Positions 1-5,688 of a stretch of 5,688 nucleotides of DNA are shown here, in pieces. Numbering within the stretch: the first letter of the stretch is position 1; every line of letters begins with the position of its first letter. Position numbers and translations under genes: made by a program. Under the pieces are notes generated by a model. It was not told the origin of the DNA. It worked only from the letters and a program-made list of their open reading frames with translations, and searched no databases. Source of the stretch: an uncultured Gemella sp. (lineage in GTDB: Bacteria; Bacillota; Bacilli; Staphylococcales; Gemellaceae); assembly GCA_945929765.1 (NCBI GenBank), contig CAMEOL010000074.1, forward strand, positions 1 to 5,688, written 5' to 3'.

Positions 1-310
1 CATCAGTTGCTATAATAATTTCTTTTATATCTTTTCTATTTAATGCAGTTTCTATAACTTTGTATTGTTTAAAAGTTTTTCCAATAATTTCTGTTTTCAT
101 AATTTTAGGAATCATCGGCAATGAATCTAAAGTAATGTTTTTAAACTCTTTGTATTTGTCTGGTGTTTGTAACGTTACTAAATGCCCCAAGGCCCAAGTA
201 ACGACATATTTATTTCCTTCTAGGCAACCATTTTTATTTTGATTAGCTCCTATATTTTTTGCTATATCTCGTGCAACCGATGGTTTTTCACACAAAACTA
301 AACTTTTCAT
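1..310 (-). CDS. topB: DNA topoisomerase III, N-terminal part (cut by window edge)
   Basis: Type IA topoisomerases of this family cut one DNA strand through a tyrosine, pass the other strand and reseal it, decatenating and relaxing DNA in the cytoplasm. Translating the minus strand from the ATG at 310 gives 103 residues, open to the window edge. It begins MKSLVLCEKPSVARDIA, the start of the Toprim domain, where E8 of EKPS matches the catalytic glutamate. VVTWALGHLVTL follows at about residues 43-54, then the typical DSLPMIPK segment. The last residues, EIIIATD, lead into the Toprim acidic motif (usually ATDAGREGE), whose remainder lies outside. The catalytic tyrosine and most of the protein (family length about 700 residues) are not visible. 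The start is supported by a GAGG ribosome site a few bases upstream. The gene is divergent from the deacetylase gene. The Toprim signatures favour topB over topA, because the spacing and the GHLVTL form are those of topoisomerase III. Confidence 0.93.
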   Translation of the reverse strand, partial: MKSLVLCEKPSVARDIAKNIGANQNKNGCLEGNKYVVTWALGHLVTLQTPDKYKEFKNITLDSLPMIPKIMKTEIIGKTFKQYKVIETALNRKDIKEIIIATD

Positions 311-315
311 AATAA

Positions 316-319
316 CCTC
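316..319 (-). promoter_or_regulatory. Ribosome binding site of topB
   Basis: On the minus strand GAGG is followed five bases later by the ATG at 310 (GAGGTTATTATG). This fixes the start of the topoisomerase gene; no better in-frame start lies upstream. Confidence 0.75.
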
Positions 320-340
320 GTTTTATTTAAATTTAATTTA

Positions 341-369
341 ATTATAATACTTATTCTACATTTTATCTA
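341..369 (-). promoter_or_regulatory. Candidate topB promoter
   Basis: The minus strand has a perfect -10 box TATAAT at 346-341. Seventeen bases upstream is TAGATA at 369-364, a 4 of 6 match to the -35 consensus. It would start transcription around 334, leaving a short leader before the ribosome site. The DNA is so AT-rich that a chance TATAAT is quite possible. Position and spacing are the main support. Confidence 0.4.
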
Positions 370-396
370 GAAATTAAGATGATATTTAGATATAAT
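368..396 (+). promoter_or_regulatory. Candidate promoter of the deacetylase gene
   Basis: On the plus strand TATAAT at 391-396 is preceded, with a 17-base spacer, by TAGAAA at 368-373 (4 of 6 to the -35 consensus). Transcription would start near 403, about 30 bases before the ATG. The -35 region overlaps that of the candidate divergent topB promoter, so the two could compete for polymerase. AT-richness makes this uncertain. Confidence 0.4.
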
Positions 397-433
397 AATA
401 TTAAGAAATTATTAATTAAAGGAACCGTTTTTT

Positions 434-1645
434 ATGAAAAGAAAGTTATTTTTTTCGATTATAACATTAATTACAATACTTGCAACTTCTTACTACTTTT
501 ACAAAAAAAATTCTTCTAGTGAGTATATAACTGCAGATAACAAAAAATATGGCTCGTTTGAAATTATAAAAAATGACAATTATATTCTTGCAGATTTTAA
601 TTCAAATAATAATGAAATAAACAAAATTATTAGGGAAGAACAAGAAAGTTTCTTAACATCACTTAGTAATAAAAAAGATCTAGTTATTGATTTTAATTCA
701 GATATTTTCTTTAACAATATTGCCCAAATATCATATTTCGCTAAAGAAAAAAATAATTTAATCTCCGAAAAAAATATATTAGTAAATTTAAGTACAACAG
801 AAAAATTAGAATATACTGATATTATACGAGATAATCACTTATTATTACAGGATCACTTCCCTAACGCCGACCTAAAATCTATAGATAAAACAAAACTTAA
901 ACTTACTAATGAAAATTTAATTATAGGTAACAACGACAACAATATCGTTATTAAAATAAACGAGATGAAAAATATTTTTAAAAGTGGGACAGGATTTCCC
1001 TCACTATACGAAGGAGAAAAATTAGTTAGAAAAATATTTCCTAAACCGAAAGGAAATAAATTAATTGCAATTACTTTTGACGATGGTCCATTAAATGACT
1101 ACCATATAAAAATACGTGATTTATTTAACAAATATAATATACCTGCAACATTTTATGTTATCGGTAATCTAGTAGACAATAATCCTACCGTTATAAAAGA
1201 TACTTATTTGGCAGGTCACACTATAGCTAATCATTCTTATACCCACCCAGGTTTACCTAATTATAATCTAAAAACATTGGATAGTTCTTCCCTAAGAAAA
1301 GAATTAGAACTTACCGATGATGCTATATTTAAAGCGATCGGTATAGACCCAACAACTGCAAGACCTCCTGGTGGCTATACTAACGATTATGTCGAAAGTC
1401 ATACTAACCTACCTATGATTTTATGGGATGTAGATTCTAACGATTGGCGCTTTAAAAATAACTCAAAAAAAATATATCATAACGTAAAAACACATATAAA
1501 ACCAAATTCTATTGTTCTATTTCATGATATATATCCTGGAACATACGAAGCATTATTAAAATTAATACCTAAATTGTTAGAAGAAGGATACGAATTTGTC
1601 GATATAGATACTTTATTAGAATACAGAAAAAAATCCCAAGTTTAG
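434..1645 (+). CDS. pgdA: Membrane-anchored polysaccharide deacetylase, probable peptidoglycan GlcNAc deacetylase
   Basis: The protein (403 residues) probably removes acetyl groups from N-acetylglucosamine of peptidoglycan outside the membrane, a change that in Gram-positive relatives gives lysozyme resistance. Residues 5-23 form one hydrophobic segment after a basic MKRK start, with no clear cleavage site, so it looks like a signal anchor. Residues about 27-200 are a polar extracytoplasmic region. The NodB domain follows from about 208 to 395. It has TFDDGP (214-219; D216 likely base, D217 metal ligand), NHSYTH (266-271; H267 and H271 metal ligands), RPPGG (310-314), LWDVDSNDW (330-338) and VLFHD (361-365; H364 likely catalytic acid). 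All five motifs are intact, so an active metal-dependent enzyme is expected. AAAGGAA at 418-424 places the ATG. It is alone on its strand, with a terminator after it. Substrate is inferred from the PgdA-like architecture; a xylan, chitin or other glycan deacetylase cannot be excluded. Confidence 0.88.
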   Translation: MKRKLFFSIITLITILATSYYFYKKNSSSEYITADNKKYGSFEIIKNDNYILADFNSNNNEINKIIREEQESFLTSLSNKKDLVIDFNSDIFFNNIAQISYFAKEKNNLISEKNILVNLSTTEKLEYTDIIRDNHLLLQDHFPNADLKSIDKTKLKLTNENLIIGNNDNNIVIKINEMKNIFKSGTGFPSLYEGEKLVRKIFPKPKGNKLIAITFDDGPLNDYHIKIRDLFNKYNIPATFYVIGNLVDNNPTVIKDTYLAGHTIANHSYTHPGLPNYNLKTLDSSSLRKELELTDDAIFKAIGIDPTTARPPGGYTNDYVESHTNLPMILWDVDSNDWRFKNNSKKIYHNVKTHIKPNSIVLFHDIYPGTYEALLKLIPKLLEEGYEFVDIDTLLEYRKKSQV

Positions 1646-1670
1646 CATTTTAAACCTTAGTGCAAACCAA

Positions 1671-1699
1671 AAAAGCTAGAGAAATTTTCTCTAGCTTTT
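1671..1699. terminator. Bidirectional terminator between the deacetylase gene and rny
   Basis: A perfect inverted repeat pairs 1671-1682 with 1688-1699 (12 base pairs containing AGCTAGAGA) around a short A/T loop. On the minus strand the arm runs into TTTTTT, a good terminator for rny, starting only a few bases past its stop codon. On the plus strand the arm is followed by a broken T-rich stretch (TTTTATTTAT) 25 bases past the deacetylase stop. Both convergent genes can therefore use it, with the rny direction looking the stronger. Confidence 0.88.
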
Positions 1700-1701
1700 A
1701 T

Positions 1702-3252
1702 TTATCTTGCAATTTTAACTGCACGAACTTCTCGAATTACGTTTACTTTAATGTTCCCAGGATATTGCATAGTTTCTTCAATTTTGTTTTTAACTTCTTT
1801 AGCAATTTTATATGCTCTCGTATCATCAATTTCTTCTGGATTTACAATTACTCGAATTTCACGACCTGCTTGAATTGCATAAGTTTTTTCCACTCCCTTA
1901 TGCTCATTAGCTATTTCTTCTAATTTTTGTAATCTCTTAATATAATTTTCTAGCGATTCACGGCGAGCTCCCGGTCTAGAAGCGGATAAAGCATCTGCTG
2001 TAGCAACAATAACAGAAATAGGATTTGTCGCTTCACAGTCACCGTGATGTGATGCAATCGCATTTATTACTATAGGGTTTTCTTTGTACTTAATAGCTAG
2101 TGCTACCCCTACTTCTACGTGTGACCCTTCTACTTCATGGTCTACTGCTTTTCCAATATCGTGTAACAACCCAGCTCTACGAGCTAATTGTACATCTAAA
2201 CCTAATTCTCCAGCAATAACCCCCGAAATATACGCTACTTCTATTGAGTGTTGCAATCCATTTTGACCATAACTAGTTCTATATTTCATCTTCCCTAGTA
2301 TTTTTATTAGATCCGGATGCATATTATGAATCCCAAGGTCAAAAGTAGCTTGCTCCCCTACATCACGAATATTTTGATCAATATTTCTTCGTGCTTTATC
2401 GACAGCTTCCTCTATTTTTGAAGGGTGAATACGTCCATCTTCTATAAGCATATGAATAGCTGTTTTTGCCACTTCTCGTCTTATAGGGTCATATCCAGAT
2501 AAAATAACTGCTTCAGGAGTATCATCGATTATTAAATCAACACCCGTAAGGGTTTCTAATGTTCTAATGTTACGTCCTTCACGTCCAATAATTCTACCTT
2601 TCATATCATCAGATGGTAAGTTAACTACCGAAACTGTAGTTTCACTAACAACATCAGATGCAAATTTTTGCATTGACTGTACTATTAATTCTTTTGCACG
2701 TCTATCAGCTATATCTTTCGCCTCTATTTCTCTATTACGAATATAAATAGCTGTTTCCTTAGACATTTCTTCCTCTAATGAGGTCATAATTTCTTCACGA
2801 GCTTGTTCTTCAGTTAGATTTGCAATTCTTTGCAACTCTTTTTCTTGTTGAATTTTCAACTCATTTACTTCATTGCTTCTAGCTTCTAATAGTTGAACTT
2901 TTTCTTCTATTTTTAGCTCTCTAGCACTTATTAGTTCATCTTTTTTATTTACTAACTCTGTCTGACGTTCTAATGTTGCTTCTTTTTGAATGAGTCTTTC
3001 TTCTTGTTTATTTATGTCTTGTTTTTTAAATTCTATTTCTTTATTAGCTATATTTACAATTTCTTTTGCTTCGTTTTTTGCTAACAAAAGTTCTTTTTCT
3101 GAAATAAATTTAGCTTCTTTTTTTGCTTCATTAACTATATGTTCCGCATCTTGTTTAGATTGAACTAGTTTTTTTTGTATAGAATTTTTTGCAATGACAT
3201 ATCCTGATAAAAGCCCAACAAGTAAAGTTGCAACAATGTATACTACTAACAT
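1702..3252 (-). CDS. rny: Ribonuclease Y (membrane-anchored endoribonuclease)
   Basis: RNase Y starts mRNA decay in many Gram-positive bacteria by cutting single-stranded AU-rich RNA at the membrane. From the ATG at 3252 the product is 516 residues (Bacillus subtilis enzyme about 520). Residues 2-21 form the N-terminal membrane anchor. About 25-190 is a long Lys/Glu/Gln-rich coiled coil. About 208-275 is the KH RNA-binding domain, with [12 protein letters not shown] at 219-230. The HD domain spans about 330-425, with H335, the metal-binding LLHDIGKA (HD at 364-365), SHHGD (HH at 402-403) and [12 protein letters not shown] (D420). All key residues are present. The frame also opens from a TTG at 3291 (529 residues). 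The ATG is preferred because it has a clear ribosome site and puts the hydrophobic anchor at the very N-terminus, as in the family. It appears monocistronic, with its own promoter and terminator. Confidence 0.97.
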   Translation of the reverse strand: MLVVYIVATLLVGLLSGYVIAKNSIQKKLVQSKQDAEHIVNEAKKEAKFISEKELLLAKNEAKEIVNIANKEIEFKKQDINKQEERLIQKEATLERQTELVNKKDELISARELKIEEKVQLLEARSNEVNELKIQQEKELQRIANLTEEQAREEIMTSLEEEMSKETAIYIRNREIEAKDIADRRAKELIVQSMQKFASDVVSETTVSVVNLPSDDMKGRIIGREGRNIRTLETLTGVDLIIDDTPEAVILSGYDPIRREVAKTAIHMLIEDGRIHPSKIEEAVDKARRNIDQNIRDVGEQATFDLGIHNMHPDLIKILGKMKYRTSYGQNGLQHSIEVAYISGVIAGELGLDVQLARRAGLLHDIGKAVDHEVEGSHVEVGVALAIKYKENPIVINAIASHHGDCEATNPISVIVATADALSASRPGARRESLENYIKRLQKLEEIANEHKGVEKTYAIQAGREIRVIVNPEEIDDTRAYKIAKEVKNKIEETMQYPGNIKVNVIREVRAVKIAR

Positions 3253-3258
3253 TGGCAA

Positions 3259-3266
3259 CCCTCTCT
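3259..3266 (-). promoter_or_regulatory. Ribosome binding site deciding the rny start
   Basis: The minus strand reads AGAGAGGG from 3266 to 3259, six bases before the ATG at 3252. The alternative TTG at 3291 is preceded only by A/T-rich sequence with no purine-rich site. This site therefore selects the 516-residue form. Confidence 0.85.
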
Positions 3267-3315
3267 TTTTATTAGTTGATAAAATATTCAATTTGAATAA
3301 ATATCACTAACATAA

Positions 3316-3344
3316 ATTTTACACTAATGGTAAAAAAATGTCAA
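3316..3344 (-). promoter_or_regulatory. Sigma-A promoter of rny
   Basis: On the minus strand a consensus -35 TTGACA (3344-3339) and a -10 TAAAAT (3321-3316; 5 of 6) are separated by exactly 17 bases, with a T-run in the spacer. Transcription would start near 3309, giving a leader of about 57 bases before the ATG at 3252. The rejected TTG start would lie only about 18 bases from the 5' end of the transcript. Confidence 0.85.
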
Positions 3345-3451
3345 CATAGCGATATATTCAATTTTTTTGACATAACATTGTAGAAAAATAAAAATACATC
3401 TCCATTGTAAAATAAAGTGCGACAAAATTCATAAAAAATTTATTTTACTAC

Positions 3452-3480
3452 TTGAAATAACCTATTAAATATGTTATCAT
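3452..3480 (+). promoter_or_regulatory. Extended -10 promoter of rplK-rplA
   Basis: TTGAAA (3452-3457) and TATCAT (3475-3480) are 17 bases apart. TG at 3472-3473, one base before the -10 box, makes an extended -10 element. Transcription would start near 3487, leaving a leader of roughly 95 bases that holds the L1-site-like fold. The rest of the control region from 3373 to 3451 shows no gene, only A/T-rich sequence with a 9-base inverted repeat (3408-3416 and 3439-3447). Confidence 0.8.
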
Positions 3481-3509
3481 ATTACGGTATGTAAAAATAC
3501 AACTTGTTT

Positions 3510-3553
3510 GAGTGGGAGAACGAAAATACTTTAACGTTCAAATATGACCACAT
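3510..3553 (+). promoter_or_regulatory. Ribosomal protein L1-binding leader (autoregulatory mRNA element)
   Basis: The leader can fold into an outer helix GTGG (3512-3515) with CCAC (3548-3551), and an inner helix GAACG (3518-3522) with CGTTC (3535-3539). A 12-base loop closes the inner helix, and an asymmetric internal loop (GA on the left, AAATATGA on the right) lies between the two. GTGGGAG opposite an A-rich strand ending in CCAC resembles the L1-binding stalk helix of 23S rRNA. In Escherichia coli and other bacteria L1 represses its own L11-L1 operon by binding such an rRNA mimic in the mRNA. Here the element sits just before rplK, whose operon encodes L1, so translational feedback is the natural reading. 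The fold was made by eye. Confidence 0.8.
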
Positions 3554-3566
3554 CACGAAAAATAAA

Positions 3567-3573
3567 TAGGAGG
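3567..3573 (+). promoter_or_regulatory. Strong ribosome binding site of rplK
   Basis: TAGGAGG, a near-perfect complement of the 16S rRNA 3' end, lies seven bases before the GTG at 3581. It supports the non-ATG start and lies 15 bases after the outer helix of the L1-type leader, close enough for bound L1 to hinder initiation. Confidence 0.9.
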
Positions 3574-3580
3574 TTTTATC

Positions 3581-4006
3581 GTGGCTAAAAAAGTTATAAA
3601 ATTAGTTAAGTTACAAGTACCAGCAGGAAAAGCTAACCCAGCTCCACCAGTTGGTCCAGCGTTAGGTCAAGCTGGTGTTAACATCATGGGATTCTGTAAA
3701 GAATTCAATGCTCGTACACAAGACCAAGCAGGATTAATAATTCCAGTAGTAATCTCAGTATATGAAGACCGTTCATTTACTTTCGTTACTAAAACACCAC
3801 CTGCACCAGTATTACTGAAAAAAGCAGCTAAAATTGAAAAAGGATCTTCAGTTCCTAACAAAACTAAAGTTGCTACAGTAACTAAAGCTCAAGTTCAAGA
3901 AATTGCTGAACTTAAAATGGAAGATTTAAATGCAGCATCAGTTGAAGCTGCTATGCGTATGATCGAAGGTACTGCACGTAGTATGGGTATCTTGGTAGCT
4001 GAATAG
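3581..4006 (+). CDS. rplK: 50S ribosomal protein L11
   Basis: L11 binds the GTPase-associated region of 23S rRNA, helps translation factors act on the ribosome and is needed for RelA-type sensing of uncharged tRNA. The product is 141 residues, the normal family length. The N-terminal domain (about 1-72) carries the proline-rich [18 protein letters not shown] region (21-38), where P23 and P26 lie in the part known as the thiazole-antibiotic contact. The C-terminal rRNA-binding domain (about 75-141) ends with the signature [19 protein letters not shown] (116-134). It starts with GTG, next to a strong ribosome site. Its stop codon overlaps the ribosome site of rplA, 13 bases before that gene, so the two are co-translated. 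All four arginine codons are CGT, as expected of a highly expressed gene. No nusG or secE lies upstream. Confidence 0.98.
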   Translation: MAKKVIKLVKLQVPAGKANPAPPVGPALGQAGVNIMGFCKEFNARTQDQAGLIIPVVISVYEDRSFTFVTKTPPAPVLLKKAAKIEKGSSVPNKTKVATVTKAQVQEIAELKMEDLNAASVEAAMRMIEGTARSMGILVAE

Positions 4007-4019
4007 GAGGAGAAATAAA

Positions 4020-4712
4020 ATGGCAAAAAAAGGTAAAAAATATCTTGAAGCGGCTAAATTAGTTGATTCTTCTAAACTATATTCAGTACTAGAAGCAATT
4101 GAATTAGCACAAAAAACTAGCGTTGTAAACTTTGACGCAACTGTAGAAGTGGCATTCCGTCTTGGAGTTGACACTCGTAAAAACGACCAACAAGTACGTG
4201 GGGCTGTAGTTCTACCTAAAGGAACTGGTAAAACTGCAAAAGTTCTTGTATTTGCTAAAGGTGAAAAAGCTGCAGAAGCAGAAGCAGCTGGAGCTGACTA
4301 CGTAGGACAAGGTGAATACATCACTAAGATTCAACAAGGTTGGTTTGACTTTGACGTAATCGTTGCTACTCCAGATATGATGGGAGAAGTTGGTAAAATC
4401 GGACGTCTTTTAGGACCTAAAGGATTAATGCCAAACCCTAAAACTGGAACTGTAACTATGGACGTTACTAAAGCAGTTAATGAAATTAAAGCTGGTAAAG
4501 TTGAATACCGTGCTGAAAAAGCTGGTGTTGTTCATACTCCAATCGGTAAAGTTTCATTCTCTACTGAAGATTTAGTAGAAAACTTCAAAGCAGTTCAAGA
4601 AGCATTAGCTAAAGCTAAACCAGCAGCAGCTAAAGGAACTTACTTCAAGTCTGTAGCTGTAACTACAACTATGGGACCTGCTGTTAAAGTTGATACTGCA
4701 GAATTCAAATAA
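4020..4712 (+). CDS. rplA: 50S ribosomal protein L1
   Basis: L1 forms the mobile stalk at the tRNA exit site of the large subunit and, in characterised bacteria, represses its own operon by binding the mRNA. The product is 230 residues, a normal length. Domain I is split between the two ends (about 1-65 and 160-230), with domain II inserted between them. The family signature runs from [17 protein letters not shown] (116-132) into [13 protein letters not shown] (133-145). The C-terminal part contains [11 protein letters not shown] (215-225), contacting RNA in known L1 structures. AGGAGGAG (4005-4012), overlapping the rplK stop codon, lies seven bases before the ATG. All five arginine codons are CGT. 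A terminator follows directly, and rplJ-rplL, the usual next genes in many Bacilli, are absent. Confidence 0.98.
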   Translation: MAKKGKKYLEAAKLVDSSKLYSVLEAIELAQKTSVVNFDATVEVAFRLGVDTRKNDQQVRGAVVLPKGTGKTAKVLVFAKGEKAAEAEAAGADYVGQGEYITKIQQGWFDFDVIVATPDMMGEVGKIGRLLGPKGLMPNPKTGTVTMDVTKAVNEIKAGKVEYRAEKAGVVHTPIGKVSFSTEDLVENFKAVQEALAKAKPAAAKGTYFKSVAVTTTMGPAVKVDTAEFK

Positions 4713-4721
4713 TAATCAAAT

Positions 4722-4754
4722 AAAAATCCTCAAGAAATTTCTTGAGGATTTTTT
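4722..4754. terminator. Bidirectional terminator after rplA
   Basis: An inverted repeat pairs 4722-4734 with 4741-4753 (core ATCCTCAAG with CTTGAGGAT, flanked by A-T pairs) around a 6-base AAATTT loop. On the plus strand it is followed by TTTTTT (4749-4754), ten bases past the rplA stop, a strong intrinsic terminator. On the minus strand the same arms are followed by TTTTT, serving the convergent membrane-protein gene, whose stop codon (4753-4755) lies inside the hairpin's tail. Confidence 0.93.
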
Positions 4755-5328
4755 AATTACTATAATTTTTAGGATAATAAATTTGTTTACTGTAATATAT
4801 ACTTAAATAAATTGTTATAAAAAATATTACTAAAGCTATTAATAACATTGTATACTCTTTAATATCCAGTATTGAATTAATTATTTTATCTAAAGTAGCG
4901 ATTGTTAATGAAAAATTGACAATAAAAATAGTATTCCAATTAAATTTATTATAAAATTTTACATAAAACAATATATTTATCATAGAAAAAATTAAAATCA
5001 TAGTTATTAATTTTTTTAAGTTAAACCCACCCAAAACCAAACACATTGAAAATAATAAACATAGTGAAATGTATATATTTAGCCATTCAATAATAAATAA
5101 TTTATTTATTGATAAATACTTATCATACAAATATTCTTTCTTTTTACTAAATAAAAATAATGTCATTAAAGAAACTATAAAAAATGTTATTTCTGCTGAT
5201 TTTTCATAATTAAATATTGTTATAATTAGATAACTAATAAGTCCCACAAATAATATTTCAAATGTTTTTCCATTGCCATTATATCCCCTAATATAATCTA
5301 CTATCATAGCATTTCTTAAATATTTCAT
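4753..5328 (-). CDS. Multi-pass membrane protein of unknown function (191 aa)
   Basis: I do not recognise this protein. After a short polar start containing DYIRGYNGNGK there are about six hydrophobic segments, near residues 23-39, 45-61, 77-100, 105-123, 131-147 and 158-179, and a short polar tail ending PKNYSN. There is no signal peptide, catalytic motif or ATP-binding motif. TAGGAGAG (5343-5336) overlaps the stop codon of the upstream gene and lies seven bases before the ATG, so the two genes (12 bases apart) are probably one transcript with coupled translation. The C-terminal half resembles the upstream protein, and both end in PKNYS. Base composition is much more AT-rich than in rplK-rplA. 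The architecture would fit a transporter permease component or an immunity-type membrane protein, but nothing in the sequence decides this. Being an expressed gene is well supported by the frame, the ribosome site and the terminator. Confidence 0.8.
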   Translation of the reverse strand: MKYLRNAMIVDYIRGYNGNGKTFEILFVGLISYLIITIFNYEKSAEITFFIVSLMTLFLFSKKKEYLYDKYLSINKLFIIEWLNIYISLCLLFSMCLVLGGFNLKKLITMILIFSMINILFYVKFYNKFNWNTIFIVNFSLTIATLDKIINSILDIKEYTMLLIALVIFFITIYLSIYYSKQIYYPKNYSN

Positions 5329-5340
5329 AAATTAGCTCTC

Positions 5341-5688
5341 CTAACTATAATTTTTTGGTCTTATATTTTTTAATGATAAATAAAAGCCAATAATAAACGT
5401 TATTATGTTACTTATTAATAATGAAATAAAATTAATGTTAAATTCTGAATTTATTTGTATTTTATTAAGTACAAATGTTACTACAGCAACTAGGGAAACT
5501 CCTATAATAAAATTTTTCCAAAATGAGTTTCTTTTTAAAACGCTTGGAAGCAATAAATTTGAAATATTAATACAAATTATAATAATAACTATATCATTCA
5601 AAGTAAATTTATTATAAATAAATAATGTAACAAGAAATATTATACCTATGAAAATTAAATATACTATATACGTATACAAATATATATA
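5341..5688 (-). CDS. Membrane protein of unknown function, paralogue of the next gene (5' end outside window)
   Basis: The frame is open to the window edge, so the gene is partial. The first possible start inside is a TTG at 5679 with no ribosome site before it, which argues that the true start is further upstream. The visible 112 residues from that TTG hold about four hydrophobic segments, near 3-22, 27-45, 55-73 and 82-103, and end RPKNYS. Aligned by eye, they match about residues 95-190 of the 191-residue neighbour: NSFW with FNW, LLISNIITFIIGFYLS with LLIALVIFFITIYLS, and identical PKNYS ends. If the two are alike over their whole length, some 80 further residues are missing. The stop codon TAG is part of the ribosome site of the next gene. 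Function is unknown. The strongly biased A/T composition could reflect transfer or simply weak selection on codons. Confidence 0.7.
   Translation of the reverse strand, partial: YIYLYTYIVYLIFIGIIFLVTLFIYNKFTLNDIVIIIICINISNLLLPSVLKRNSFWKNFIIGVSLVAVVTFVLNKIQINSEFNINFISLLISNIITFIIGFYLSLKNIRPKNYS

Noticed and set aside
60..242. Plus-strand open frame of 60 codons
   Set aside because: It is antisense to the topB Toprim coding sequence, which has clear family signatures; no ribosome site.
1660..1923. Plus-strand open frame rich in Phe, Asn and Ser
   Set aside because: It runs through the terminator hairpin and antisense to the conserved C-terminus of RNase Y; low-complexity composition typical of a shadow frame.
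2084..2266. Plus-strand open frame opposite rny
   Set aside because: Antisense to the RNase Y HD domain, with no ribosome site or recognisable product.
3367..3395. Second plus-strand promoter starting from TTGACA at 3367-3372
   Set aside because: At 16-18 bases downstream there is only an A-run with no acceptable -10 box. The extended -10 promoter at 3452-3480 is far better placed.
3667..4174. Two minus-strand open frames (3667-3861 and 3938-4174)
   Set aside because: Both are antisense to the strongly conserved rplK and rplA coding regions and cross the rplK-rplA junction without supporting signals.
5405..5617. Plus-strand open frame of 70 codons
   Set aside because: It lies opposite the partial membrane-protein gene. 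The minus-strand frame is longer, open to the edge, paralogous to its neighbour and coupled to it, so it is the real one.
5661..5688. Alternating TA tract at the right edge as promoter or repeat
   Set aside because: It reads in frame as part of the open membrane-protein gene (Tyr/Ile codons) and has no paired -35 box, so it is probably coding.
1..5688. CRISPR array, tRNA or rRNA gene, insertion sequence
   Set aside because: No spaced direct repeats, cloverleaf with a CCA end, conserved rRNA stretch, transposase or terminal inverted repeats were seen on either strand. The only rRNA-like piece is the short L1-site mimic before rplK.

Overview
The window looks like chromosomal DNA from an AT-rich, low-GC Gram-positive bacterium of the class Bacilli. 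RNase Y, ribosomal proteins L11 and L1, AGGAGG-type ribosome binding sites and a PgdA-type cell-wall deacetylase all fit this. The very low GC and the L11/L1 sequences suggest a Gemella-like organism, but that genus call is a guess from general resemblance, not a search result.

Layout, left to right. (1) Positions 1-310, minus strand: the 5' end of topB (DNA topoisomerase III), cut by the window edge. (2) A 123-base divergent intergenic region. (3) Positions 434-1645, plus strand: a membrane-anchored polysaccharide (peptidoglycan N-acetylglucosamine) deacetylase with an intact NodB catalytic domain. (4) A bidirectional terminator at 1671-1699, shared with the convergent gene. (5) Positions 1702-3252, minus strand: rny (RNase Y), best started at an ATG that gives 516 residues. 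(6) A 328-base divergent control region (3253-3580). It carries a strong sigma-A promoter for rny on the minus strand. On the plus strand it carries an extended -10 promoter for rplK and a folded leader resembling the L1-binding site of 23S rRNA. (7) rplK-rplA (L11-L1), tightly coupled and closed by a second bidirectional terminator at 4722-4754. (8) Positions 4753-5688, minus strand: two very AT-rich, tandem, apparently paralogous genes for small multi-pass membrane proteins of unknown function. The second is cut by the right edge.

How the genes relate: most are independent housekeeping units (DNA topology, wall modification, RNA decay, ribosome synthesis) arranged as divergent or convergent pairs that share promoter regions and terminators. 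rplK-rplA stands apart from the secE-nusG and rplJ-rplL genes that often flank it in Bacilli. Its leader suggests that it keeps its own feedback control by L1. The least explained part is the membrane-protein pair at the right end: the two proteins share their C-terminal half and an identical PKNYS ending. Their neighbours lie outside the window, so their role stays open.
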